64,000 nucleotides of DNA from CAVUMR01 sp963742715. Lineage in GTDB: Bacteria > Actinomycetota > Actinomycetes > Mycobacteriales > Micromonosporaceae. Below are positions 44,584 to 52,571 of the stretch, in pieces. Both the position numbers and the translations under genes were made by a program. Each line of letters begins with the position of its first letter. Positions within the stretch are counted from its first letter, which is position 1. The DNA lies in NCBI GenBank assembly GCA_963742715.1, contig CAVUMR010000003.1, forward strand, positions 1,116,001 to 1,180,000. The letters are read 5' to 3'. The notes under the pieces were generated by a model. The model saw only the letters and a program-made list of their open reading frames with translations, made no database searches and was not told the origin of the DNA.

Positions 44584-46200
44584 TCAGGTCAGCGTCGTCA
44601 CGTCCAGGTCGCCTTCGGCGTACTGGCCGCGCAGTACCTTCTTGTCGAACTTGCCGACGCTGGTGCGTGGTACCTGCTCGATGAACGACCAGCGCTCCGG
44701 CAGCTGCCAGTGCGCGATCTTCTGACCGAGGAACTCGCGCAGCTCGGACGGGTCCGCGCTGGCGCCTTCCCGCAGTACGACCGTCGCGAGTGGACGTTCG
44801 CCCCACCGCTCGTCCGGTACCCCGATCACGCAGGCTTCCTGTACGGCCGGGTGCGCCATCAGCAGGTTCTCCAGCTCCACCGAGCTGATCCACTCGCCAC
44901 CGGACTTGATCACGTCCTTGGCCCGGTCGGTCAGATTGATGTACCCGTCCGGAGTGAGCGTGCCCACGTCACCGGTACGCAGCCAGCCGTCGTGGAACTT
45001 GTCCGGGTCGTCGTCTCCGAGGTACCGGTCGGTGATCCACGGGCCGCGCACCTCGAGCTCGCCGACCGACTTGCCGTCGGCGGGCGCCGGCTGCCCGTCC
45101 GGCCCGAGGATCCGCGCCTGTACCGCGGCCGGCACCCGGCCCTGACTGATCCGGTACTGCCAGGTGGTCTCCTCGCTCAGCCCGATCGGCGGGCGGGCCA
45201 CCGAGCCGAGCGGGGACATCTCGGTCATCCCCCACGCGTGCACGATGTTGATTCCGTACCGCTCCTCGAACGCCTTCATCAGCGCCGGCGGACAGGCCGA
45301 GCCGCCGACCACGACGTCCCGCAGCGAGGAGATGTCGGCGGGATTCTTGTCCAGGTACGACAGCAGGTCCGACCAGATCGTCGGTACCGCGCCGGCGGTC
45401 GTCGGCCGCTCCGAGGCGATCATCTTCGCGAGCGGCTCGGCCTGCAGGAACCGGTCCGGCATGAGTAGTGCGGCACCGCTCATGACCGCGGCGTACGGCA
45501 TTCCCCAGGCCATCGCGTGGAACATCGGCACCACCGCGAGCGCCTTGTCGGCCGGCGAGAAGCCGAACGTCTCCGACGAGCACACCTCCATCGAGTGCAG
45601 CCAGATGGAGCGGTGCGAGTACGCGACGCCCTTGGGGTTGCCGGTGGTGCCGGACGTGTAGCACAGCGCCGCGGCGTCGTGTTCGTCGACGACCGGCCAG
45701 TCGTACGTGTCGGGCTTGCCGTCCAGCAGCGTGGCCCAGTCGTGCACCTCCACCTCGCTGGCGTCGAGCGGCGAGGTGTCGGCCGGCCCGACCACCACCA
45801 CATGCCGGATGGTGGTCATCTGCGGCAGCGTCTTGGCCAGCAGCGGTACCAGCGTGTTGTCCACGATGACAACCCGGTCCTCGGCATGGTTCGCCACGAA
45901 CGCGAGCTGTTCGGGGAACAGCCGGATGTTCAGCGTGTGCAGTACCGCGCCCATGCTCGGTACGGCCAGATACGCGACGAGGTGGGCGGCGTTGTTCCAG
46001 CTGAACGTGCCGACCCGCTGGTCACCGGTCACGCCGAGGTCGTCCCGCAGCGCGTGCGCCAACTGGGCGGCCCGGCGGCCGATGTCCGCGTACGTCATCC
46101 GGTGTGGCCCGTCCGCGGTCCAGGTCACCACCTCGGTGGTGCCGTGCACGGTGCTGCCGTGCTCGAGGATCCGGGAAATCTGAAGCGGGGCATCCGACAT
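44584..46200 (-). CDS. fatty-acid/acyl-CoA ligase (AMP-dependent synthetase)
   Basis: About 538 residues from ATG 46200 (MSDAPLQISR); an ATG at 46212 and a TTG at 46260 are also in frame, and none has a clear ribosome site. The adenylation motifs are intact: CYTSGTTGNPKGVAYSHRS, the HAWGMTEMSPLG segment, GWLRTGDVG, and the catalytic Lys in SVGKFDKKVLRG near the end. The enzyme activates a fatty acid via acyl-AMP to acyl-CoA. It belongs to the medium/long-chain FadD-like group; chain length cannot be told from sequence. A terminator separates it from the MFS gene. Confidence 0.9.
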   Translation of the reverse strand: MSDAPLQISRILEHGSTVHGTTEVVTWTADGPHRMTYADIGRRAAQLAHALRDDLGVTGDQRVGTFSWNNAAHLVAYLAVPSMGAVLHTLNIRLFPEQLAFVANHAEDRVVIVDNTLVPLLAKTLPQMTTIRHVVVVGPADTSPLDASEVEVHDWATLLDGKPDTYDWPVVDEHDAAALCYTSGTTGNPKGVAYSHRSIWLHSMEVCSSETFGFSPADKALAVVPMFHAMAWGMPYAAVMSGAALLMPDRFLQAEPLAKMIASERPTTAGAVPTIWSDLLSYLDKNPADISSLRDVVVGGSACPPALMKAFEERYGINIVHAWGMTEMSPLGSVARPPIGLSEETTWQYRISQGRVPAAVQARILGPDGQPAPADGKSVGELEVRGPWITDRYLGDDDPDKFHDGWLRTGDVGTLTPDGYINLTDRAKDVIKSGGEWISSVELENLLMAHPAVQEACVIGVPDERWGERPLATVVLREGASADPSELREFLGQKIAHWQLPERWSFIEQVPRTSVGKFDKKVLRGQYAEGDLDVTTLT

Positions 46201-46289
46201 CGTGCTGCGCATGTATTGACGGTAGTGCTCGGCGTCACACCCGGCAAAGGCGTCGGGCAAAAGCAGTCGCCGATCCGTACGGGACAGAA

Positions 46290-46326
46290 AGCTGTGGCCG
46301 CGGTCGGAACGACCACGGCCACAGCT
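46290..46326 (-). terminator. strong terminator hairpin after the MFS exporter gene
   Basis: AGCTGTGGCCG (46290-46300) pairs perfectly with CGGCCACAGCT (46316-46326), and GGTC/GACC extend the stem with one mismatch around a five-base loop. It lies about 20 bp past the MFS stop on the minus strand and would insulate the ligase gene. Confidence 0.8.
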
Positions 46327-46344
46327 AACGGAACTACCGGTACA

Positions 46345-48045
46345 TCACGCCCGGGAATGCTCGCTTCCGGCCGGTACACCATCCGGGTCGTCGGTTTCCC
46401 GGTTGTCCACCGCGAGCCCACCGTCCGCCGGGGCGTCGACGGCGGCCTCGGTGCCGCCCTCCACCGCCGCCTCGGTCAGGTTCGGCGGGCCGGCCAGCGT
46501 GTGGTTGGGCAGGAACAGGGTGATCGCCACGGCCACCATGCAGACCAGCCCGGCCACCAGGAACACGGTGTGCAGCGAGTGTACGAACGACTGCTGGATG
46601 GCTTCGCGGATCGGTGCGGGGAGCCTCTTCAACGCCGCTGGGTCCTGCAGCATCGAGGTGAACGAGTCGCCCTTCGGCGGCGCGGCCGGTCCACCCGCTG
46701 CCGCCACCTTCGCGAACGCGGCCGGCATCAGGTCGTCCAGCCAGCCGGTGAGCCGGTTGGTCAGTACGGCGCCGAGGATCGCGACGCCGAACGAACCACC
46801 GAGCTGGCGGAGGAACGTGGCCGCACTCGTACCCGCGCCCAGGTCCCTGCGGTCGAGCGCGTCCTGTACCGCCAGGATCAGCGGCTGCATGCACAGACCG
46901 AGCCCGATGCCGATCACCACCATCGTGCCGAAGATCTGCCAGAGCGGGCTGTCCACCTCGAACGCCACCCCGAACAGGACGCCGAGCGCCGTGATCAGCG
47001 TGCCGGACACCACGAACCACTTGTACTTGCCGACCCGGGTGATGGCACGCCCACCGATGATCGACGTGATGATGAGCCCACCCATCATCGGCAGCATCAG
47101 CAGGCCCGAGTCGGTCGGCTGGTACCCCTTCACGACCTGCAGGTACATCGGCATGTAGATGATCGAGCCGAACAGCGTGAGGCCGAGTACGAAACCGGCC
47201 GAGTTGGCCAGCGAGAACGTCGGCCGGCGGAACAGGTCGAGGGACAGGATCGGTTCCGCGGCTCGCGCCTCGACGAACAGGAACAGCGCGGCCAGTGCCA
47301 CTCCGACCACGCCCAGCGTGACGATCATCGGGGAGCTCCAGGCGTAGTCCTTGCCGCCCCACGAGGTCATCAGCAGCAGGCTGGACACGCTCGCCACCAG
47401 CAGCGTCGCGCCCAGGTAGTCCACCCGGTGATCCCGCCGGGTGTGCGGTACGACCCGGAGCACCCGGTCGGTCACGATGATCGCGAGGATGCCGAGCGGG
47501 ATGTTGATGTAGAAGATCCAGCGCCAGTCGTGCTCGGCGAAGTACCCGCCGACCAGCGGCCCGGCGATCGACGCCAACCCAAACACGGCACCGAACATGC
47601 CCTGGTAGCGGCCCCGCTCCCGGGGGGACACCACGTCCGAGATGATCGTGAACGACAGCGTCATCAGGCCGCCGGCGCCGAGACCCTGGATGGCCCGGAA
47701 CGCGATCAGCTCGGTCATATTCTGGGACAACCCGGCGAGCAGCGAGCCGATCAGGAACGTGATCAACGAGAAGCGCAGCAGCGGCCGGCGCCCGTACAGG
47801 TCGCTGACCTTGCCGTACAGCGGGGTGGACGCGGTCGAGGTGAGCAGGTAGGCGGTCACCACCCACGCGTAGTGATCGAGCCCGCCGAGCTTTCCGACGA
47901 TGGTCGGCAGCGCGGTGGACACGATGGTCTGGTCGAGGGCGCCGAGCAGCATGCCGGTCATCAGCCCGGCGAGGATCGCGATGACCTGCCCTTTACGCAG
48001 TGGTGCTGGTTCGGTTTCCGGTGTCGCCTGGACGGCGGTGGTCAT
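46345..48045 (-). CDS. MFS drug exporter, DHA2 (EmrB/QacA) family
   Basis: 566 residues from an ATG that overlaps the marR stop (ATGA). About 14 helices are seen. The first helix region has GALDQTIVSTALPTI, the typical DHA2 motif D1; the loop 2-3 motif A is GKVSDLYGRRPLL, and motif C is in GLASIAGPLVGGYFAEHDWRWIFYIN. An extended extracytoplasmic loop between the last helices (about 430-490) and an acidic C-terminal tail follow. It is a proton-driven multidrug exporter, cotranscribed with and probably repressed by the MarR protein. Confidence 0.92.
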   Translation of the reverse strand: MTTAVQATPETEPAPLRKGQVIAILAGLMTGMLLGALDQTIVSTALPTIVGKLGGLDHYAWVVTAYLLTSTASTPLYGKVSDLYGRRPLLRFSLITFLIGSLLAGLSQNMTELIAFRAIQGLGAGGLMTLSFTIISDVVSPRERGRYQGMFGAVFGLASIAGPLVGGYFAEHDWRWIFYINIPLGILAIIVTDRVLRVVPHTRRDHRVDYLGATLLVASVSSLLLMTSWGGKDYAWSSPMIVTLGVVGVALAALFLFVEARAAEPILSLDLFRRPTFSLANSAGFVLGLTLFGSIIYMPMYLQVVKGYQPTDSGLLMLPMMGGLIITSIIGGRAITRVGKYKWFVVSGTLITALGVLFGVAFEVDSPLWQIFGTMVVIGIGLGLCMQPLILAVQDALDRRDLGAGTSAATFLRQLGGSFGVAILGAVLTNRLTGWLDDLMPAAFAKVAAAGGPAAPPKGDSFTSMLQDPAALKRLPAPIREAIQQSFVHSLHTVFLVAGLVCMVAVAITLFLPNHTLAGPPNLTEAAVEGGTEAAVDAPADGGLAVDNRETDDPDGVPAGSEHSRA

Positions 48046-48737
48046 GCGGTCTCCATCGATTGAGCGGTTCGGGTGTCGTCCTGTGCCGGTGACCGCCAGC
48101 CGTCCCGACGGCGGGCACCGATGGCCTCGTTGAACTGGTGCAGCAGTCGGGCCAGCTCGGTCCGGTCCGGCTCGGACCAGTCCGCGAGCATGTCCCGCAG
48201 CGACTCGAGCTTGTGCAGCCGGTTGACCTCGAACGCCGCCCGGCCACTGTCGGTGGCGTCGACGAGCTGAGCGCGCCGGTCCGCCGGATCGGCCTCCCGG
48301 GCGATCCAGCCGGCGTTCTCCAGTGCGCCGAGCTGCCGGCTCACCGTCGAGATGTCGACCCGCAGCGCCTCGGCCAACGTGGACGGCCGGGCCGGGCCGC
48401 TCTCGATCAGCGTGTACAGCAGCGCGTACGCCGGCCGCTCGAGCGCCGGACCGCTGGTCGTACCGGGCCCGGACGGCAGCGCCGACTGGTGCCACTGGTG
48501 GAGCCGGCGTACCAGCGCGCCGAGTTCCGCCGCGATCGCGCCGTGCGTCTCGCAACCGGGCGGTACGGCGGTGTGGTCATCCGTGGCGCCCCCTGCGGGG
48601 TCGTGTGCGGCGTTTTCTGTGGCGCCGCGTGCGGCGTCGTGTGTGGCGTTTTCTGTGGCGCCGCGTGTGGCGTCGTGTGTGGTGTTGTCTGCGGCGGAGA
48701 CAGCGCCGGACGGTGGCTGGCCAGTGGTTGTGGCCAT
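48042..48737 (-). CDS. MarR-family transcriptional regulator
   Basis: 231 residues from ATG 48737, with GAGGTGA seven bases upstream. The winged-helix part (about 90-200) has RPAYALLYTLIESGPARPSTLAEALRVDISTVSRQLGALENAGWIAREADPADRRAQLVDAT, a textbook MarR recognition helix and wing. The first about 60 residues are an unusual Ala/Thr/His repeat (A-T-E-N-A-T-H-D-A-A-R-G) encoded by repeat DNA. It likely represses its own operon with the exporter and is released by a ligand. Confidence 0.92.
   Translation of the reverse strand: MATTTGQPPSGAVSAADNTTHDATRGATENATHDAARGATENAAHDPAGGATDDHTAVPPGCETHGAIAAELGALVRRLHQWHQSALPSGPGTTSGPALERPAYALLYTLIESGPARPSTLAEALRVDISTVSRQLGALENAGWIAREADPADRRAQLVDATDSGRAAFEVNRLHKLESLRDMLADWSEPDRTELARLLHQFNEAIGARRRDGWRSPAQDDTRTAQSMETA
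48584..48690 (-). repeat. 36-bp coding repeat in the marR N-terminus
   Basis: About three imperfect copies of a 36-bp unit (core gtgtggcgttttctgtggcg) encode the 12-residue Ala/Thr/His-rich repeats ahead of the MarR domain. Confidence 0.75.
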
Positions 48738-48756
48738 GATCGGTCACCTCGCGAAA

Positions 48757-48773
48757 TTACTTGCTTGCTACAA
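48757..48773 (-). promoter_or_regulatory. candidate MarR operator upstream of marR
   Basis: The A/T-rich sequence ttacttgcttgctacaa, an imperfect dyad read as ttgtagcaagcaagtaa on the coding strand, lies about 20-35 bp before the marR start in an otherwise GC-rich leader. MarR proteins usually bind 16-20 bp dyads here. No binding data. Confidence 0.35.
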
Positions 48774-49010
48774 CCACATTAGGCGCGAGCTGTACGACCA
48801 ACCACCGATTTAACGGAGAGGACCGTCACAGAATGAAGCCGGCGTGTCGTGACCGGGTCAGCGCGGCGCGGCAACGCCGAGGTTACGGGACCGGGGCGGA
48901 TCTACCCGCCCATTTGCCGCCAACGCGGACGGTGACTGGAGCCGGGCGACGTCGGTGATCGGGCGGCCCGGAGCGGGGCGCCGCCGCTGATGGGGTGGCG
49001 CGGAGCGGTG

Positions 49011-49118
49011 TTAGCGCTTCTTGCGGCCCTTGCCGGACCGACCCATCACCGACATCAGCGCGTACCAGAGCAGCACGATGCCGAGTACCGCGATCGCGAT
49101 CGAGCCGAGGTCACGCAT
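49011..49118 (-). CDS. 35-residue single-helix membrane protein
   Basis: A short frame of 36 codons (ATG 49118, TAA at 49011) encodes MRDLGSIAIAVLGIVLLWYA followed by a basic tail ending G-K-G-R-K-K-R. There is one clear membrane helix (about 5-25) with positive charges after it, so an N-out/C-in orientation is expected. It lies about 84 bp after the P-loop kinase gene on the same strand. Codon third positions are G/C as in real genes. The function is unknown. It could also be considered as a peptide substrate of the nearby LanB-like enzyme, but it has no Ser/Thr/Cys-rich core. Confidence 0.6.
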   Translation of the reverse strand: MRDLGSIAIAVLGIVLLWYALMSVMGRSGKGRKKR

Positions 49119-49202
49119 GGCCCCGATAGTATTCATACGATGCCAGTCCGTGACCACGGGGCTGGCCCGTTTCTGCCCACCGGCACCCCAACGGCCAGAC
49201 CG

Positions 49203-49742
49203 CTAGGGCAGGGCCGCGCGCTCGATGCCGTCCAGGATCGCGTCCACGGTCTGCTCCGGGGTCTGCGCCGAGGTGTCCAGCCACCAGCCGAGCCGGGGCG
49301 TGTCCCGCAGTACCGCGTCGAGCGCCTCGACACCCCACTCGCCGTACCCGGTCTTCGCCCGGCCCGCCTCCCGCGCCGCCACCACCTCGGGACGCGGCGC
49401 GAGCACCACCAGGTACCGGGGCCGGGTCCGTACCTGGGACAGGAACCACTCCAGCTCCGGCCCGAGGATCACGTCCTGCAGTACCGCGGTGAACCCGGCC
49501 GCGGCGTACTCGTCGGCGACCATCGCGGCCAGCCGGTACCGCAGCCGCAACTGCGTGAAGGCGACCGGCCCGGCGTCCGGCTCCAGGTCCACCCGACCGG
49601 ACACGATCATGCGGCGGAACAGGTCGCCCCGTACGTGCGCGGCGAGCGGCAGCCGCTCGGCCAGCAGTTGCGCGACGGTCGACTTCCCGGCCGCCATGAT
49701 CCCGGTCACCGCGACGACCGCGGGACCGGGCGCGGCACCCAT
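49203..49742 (-). CDS. P-loop kinase/AAA-type nucleotide-binding protein
   Basis: 179 residues starting in a TGATG overlap with the LanB-like gene, so strongly coupled. Walker A is GIMAAGKST at residues 14-22; a VRGDLFRRMIVSGR block follows, as in zeta-toxin/chloramphenicol phosphotransferase-type small kinases, then a lid-like REAGRAKTGYGEWG segment. It probably phosphorylates a small molecule or protein; the substrate is unknown. This family is common in actinomycetes as a single gene. Confidence 0.75.
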   Translation of the reverse strand: MGAAPGPAVVAVTGIMAAGKSTVAQLLAERLPLAAHVRGDLFRRMIVSGRVDLEPDAGPVAFTQLRLRYRLAAMVADEYAAAGFTAVLQDVILGPELEWFLSQVRTRPRYLVVLAPRPEVVAAREAGRAKTGYGEWGVEALDAVLRDTPRLGWWLDTSAQTPEQTVDAILDGIERAALP

Positions 49743-52156
49743 CAGTCGCGCCCCACCCAGGCCGGCAGGCGCGGGTCGCGGAACTGGAGCCGCAGCTCAG
49801 AGCAGTACCGCTGGCCCTGCGCATCGGTCAGCCAGGCGTGTTCGGCGGTGGGCAGCATCTCGGTCAGTACGACCTCGGCGTCCTCGGCGCCGCGTTCCCG
49901 CGCGCTGCGCATCATCGTGCACAGGATCCGGGTGTACACCGGGCTGGTCAGGTCGAGATAGCAGGGCTTCACCTCGGTGGCGACCCGCAGGAAGACCCGC
50001 TCGGGCAGGCCCAACCGCTGCCGCCAGCGCCGGACCGCCAGGTACCGGGCGCGCTCGCCCTTGACCGTGCCGAGGCCGGTGGCACCGACCGTGGTACGCC
50101 AGGTCTCCCGCACGAGTACGAACCGGTCGACCGTCACCCGCGGCGTGTGCCCGTCGGTGCCGGCGAGCTTCCAGGTGTCGAACGCGGTGACCCCGAGCAG
50201 CGACGCGAACAGCTCGACCACCGGCCAGCGCCGGCCGTCCGGTGCCTGCACCAGCAGGTTCTCCGGGTCGGCCGGATCCGGTGCGACCGTCATCGCGGTC
50301 ACCGGCACCAACCGGTCCCGATGCGCGCCCGGCCCGGGTGCCCAGGCGACCTGTACGTCGTCCGGGTGCCGCAGCCACTCGGCGTTGCGGGCGGTGTCCC
50401 GGGGCCAGTCGTACGGCAGCAGCGGGTAGATGTTGCCGATCGGCACGTCCCGCCGCATCGCGGCTTCGAGCCGCTCCGGCTCGGGGTGCCCGTACCGGAA
50501 GAAGTGGGTGTCGAAGGCGGCCCAGCCGAGGTGCAGCTCGCCGAGCACGATCATGAAGTCGCCGCGCTCGAGAGCCGCCTGATCCGTCGCGCAGACGTGT
50601 ACGTCCGGGCTGTGGAACCGGGCCGCACACCACCCCGGGCGCTCCGCGGGGAACGCCTCCGCGACGGCGGCGTACAACTCGGCGGTGGTGAACTCCAGCC
50701 GGGAGGTACCGGGTTCGACCTTGGTCAGGCCGAGCACGTCGGTCCACCGCTCCAGGTACGTGCCGATCACGTCCTCGACCGGCCCGCGCTGCGTGAACAG
50801 CATCGCCATGCCGAGGTTCCAGAGCGTTCCGAGCGGTACCGCGCCGCCGGGGAACTCCTCCGCGACCACCCGGTACACGTCGAGGATCTGCTGCCGGTAC
50901 GCGTCCGCGAGTACCGAGGTCAACCAGCGGGAGGACTGCAGCAGCGACTCCAACGGAGCCAGCGCGGCGAGGATTTCGCCACCGAAAGTCATTTCGACGT
51001 TCCGTACCGTATCGAGATGGCACAGGGTGCGTCCGGCGTAGGTCTCGCCGGGGCGGCGGCGGGCCTCCTGGCCGGTGATCTCGGAGAACGTCTCTTCGAG
51101 CGTTGATATCGCGGCGGCGACCTCGTCCGCCTCGGCGGCGGCCAACGCGTCCCGGGCCGCGCAGAGCCTGTCGAACATCCCGACCGCACGCTCCCGCAGC
51201 GCCGGATCGCCGATCGCCGCGAGCCGCTCGGTCAGCGCGTCCTTGGCGGACAGGTCGTTCGGCAGGTCGATCCCCCACTCCAGGATCCGGCCCTCGACGA
51301 ACTGGTCAATCTGCAGGTAGACATCGTCTTCCCGGCGGTAGCCCAGCTGCGGTTCGGCCATCAGTGAGACGGCGATGTCGTGGGCGCTGCGGCGGCCGTC
51401 GCACCGCTCCACCAGCGCGGCCTGGGCGGTCGAGAGGGTCAGCGGGTCCTCGGCCGGTCGGCGCAGCGTGCGGCCGTCGAGATGGAGTTGCGGCGCGAGC
51501 GCGACCGGCAGCCACCGGCGCATCTGCGGATCGGCCGCCAGCTGGTCGGCGATCGTGACCAGCGGCCAGCGCTCGAAGAACACCATCCGCCGGCGGATCA
51601 GGTCCGGGCCGGGGCCACCCGCGGCCGGTGGCCCGTCCGGGCCGATCGTCACCCAGCACATCGGGCCGAAGAACCCGACCGTGTCGTTCTTGCTGCTGTA
51701 GCGCTGCCAGTACTTGGCGATCGCCTCCTCGCGGCGGCGCCGGCGGGCGTCCCGCGGGGCGTCCGGACCGTCCCGCAGTACCGAGGTCGCCGCGCCCAGT
51801 ACGCCCAGGTTCTGCCAGCTCACCGCCTCCCGGAACCGCGGATCGGAGGCCACGTCGTACGCCGCCTGGCCCAGCTTCCGGGTCGCCTGGTCGAACGCCT
51901 GGTCGAACGGGGTGTCCGCGGGTGATCCGGACGAGCCGCGGGTGATCTCGGCGGGGGCGCTCCCGGCGAGCGCCGCGTCGGCGACCGCGGCGAGCTCGGG
52001 CGCGGAGAACCAGTCGATCCCGTCGATCGGGAACCCGGCCGAACGCAGCAGCGCGTCCCGCCAGACCGCCCAGTCGGTGCCCGGGACGGCGGCGAGGTGC
52101 TCGTCGGAGTCCTGCCGCCCGGGCGCAACCGACGCGTCCGGGATCGGGTCCACCAT
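49742..52156 (-). CDS. LanB-like lantibiotic dehydratase (glutamylation domain)
   Basis: 804 residues from ATG 52156, with an AGGAGG ribosome site. The N-terminal region has a YWQRYSSKNDTVGFFGP block (about residues 150-166), corresponding to the R-x-T-P-F-G-x-F-A segment of the Lant_dehydr_N domain, and the protein continues through a TLWNLGMAMLFTQRGPVEDVIGTYLERW region. LanB enzymes use glutamyl-tRNA to activate Ser/Thr of a precursor peptide; related PEARLs add amino acids to peptide ends. The C-terminal elimination domain (SpaB_C) is not recognisable, although the end (FLRVATEVKPCYLDLTSPVYTRILC) resembles the end of the N-terminal domain. No cyclase or obvious precursor is adjacent. Confidence 0.78.
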   Translation of the reverse strand: MVDPIPDASVAPGRQDSDEHLAAVPGTDWAVWRDALLRSAGFPIDGIDWFSAPELAAVADAALAGSAPAEITRGSSGSPADTPFDQAFDQATRKLGQAAYDVASDPRFREAVSWQNLGVLGAATSVLRDGPDAPRDARRRRREEAIAKYWQRYSSKNDTVGFFGPMCWVTIGPDGPPAAGGPGPDLIRRRMVFFERWPLVTIADQLAADPQMRRWLPVALAPQLHLDGRTLRRPAEDPLTLSTAQAALVERCDGRRSAHDIAVSLMAEPQLGYRREDDVYLQIDQFVEGRILEWGIDLPNDLSAKDALTERLAAIGDPALRERAVGMFDRLCAARDALAAAEADEVAAAISTLEETFSEITGQEARRRPGETYAGRTLCHLDTVRNVEMTFGGEILAALAPLESLLQSSRWLTSVLADAYRQQILDVYRVVAEEFPGGAVPLGTLWNLGMAMLFTQRGPVEDVIGTYLERWTDVLGLTKVEPGTSRLEFTTAELYAAVAEAFPAERPGWCAARFHSPDVHVCATDQAALERGDFMIVLGELHLGWAAFDTHFFRYGHPEPERLEAAMRRDVPIGNIYPLLPYDWPRDTARNAEWLRHPDDVQVAWAPGPGAHRDRLVPVTAMTVAPDPADPENLLVQAPDGRRWPVVELFASLLGVTAFDTWKLAGTDGHTPRVTVDRFVLVRETWRTTVGATGLGTVKGERARYLAVRRWRQRLGLPERVFLRVATEVKPCYLDLTSPVYTRILCTMMRSARERGAEDAEVVLTEMLPTAEHAWLTDAQGQRYCSELRLQFRDPRLPAWVGRD

Positions 52157-52571
52157 CAGCGCATCCTCCTGTCACCGGCGGCGCCTCACCGGCGGCCTCG
52201 AAGGGGGATCCTTCATGCTCCGCGCGCCGGAATCAACGCGCGGCTCCGGCCGGCACGATGACCGGTGGCCCTGGCGGCTGCCTCACCGGTGCGCCGGAAT
52301 CGACGCACGATGGCGAACCGGTGACCGTCCGGACACAGGTTGTCAGCCGAGTGACAGCACCGAGTACGGACTTCGGCTTTCCTACACGATGACGGATATC
52401 CGCCATGCGTCGGTTTCCCGCCCACCGGCATTCCCCGCCCACCGGCACTCCCCGCCCACCCCCGTTCCCCGTCCACCGGGATTCCCTGCCCAACCGGCAT
52501 GTCCCCGCCCACCGGCATGTCCCCGCCGCCGAGCGCGGGCCGGTCCCCACCGGCCCCGAGAGGATCCCCCG
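52157..52571. other. divergent spacer with 17-18-bp repeats upstream of the FAD oxidase gene
   Basis: This 415-bp spacer separates the divergent LanB-like and FAD-oxidase genes. The stretch 52415-52530 holds about six degenerate copies of a unit related to ttccccgcccaccggca. On the plus strand the frame through the repeats is open and runs into the oxidase gene, but the ribosome site GAGAGGAT before 52572 supports the later start. The half near 52200-52390 should contain both promoters. Confidence 0.7.

Noticed and set aside
45517..48063. 848-codon plus-strand frame
   Set aside because: Crosses three real minus-strand genes (ligase, MFS, marR end) and has Arg/His/Gln shadow composition.
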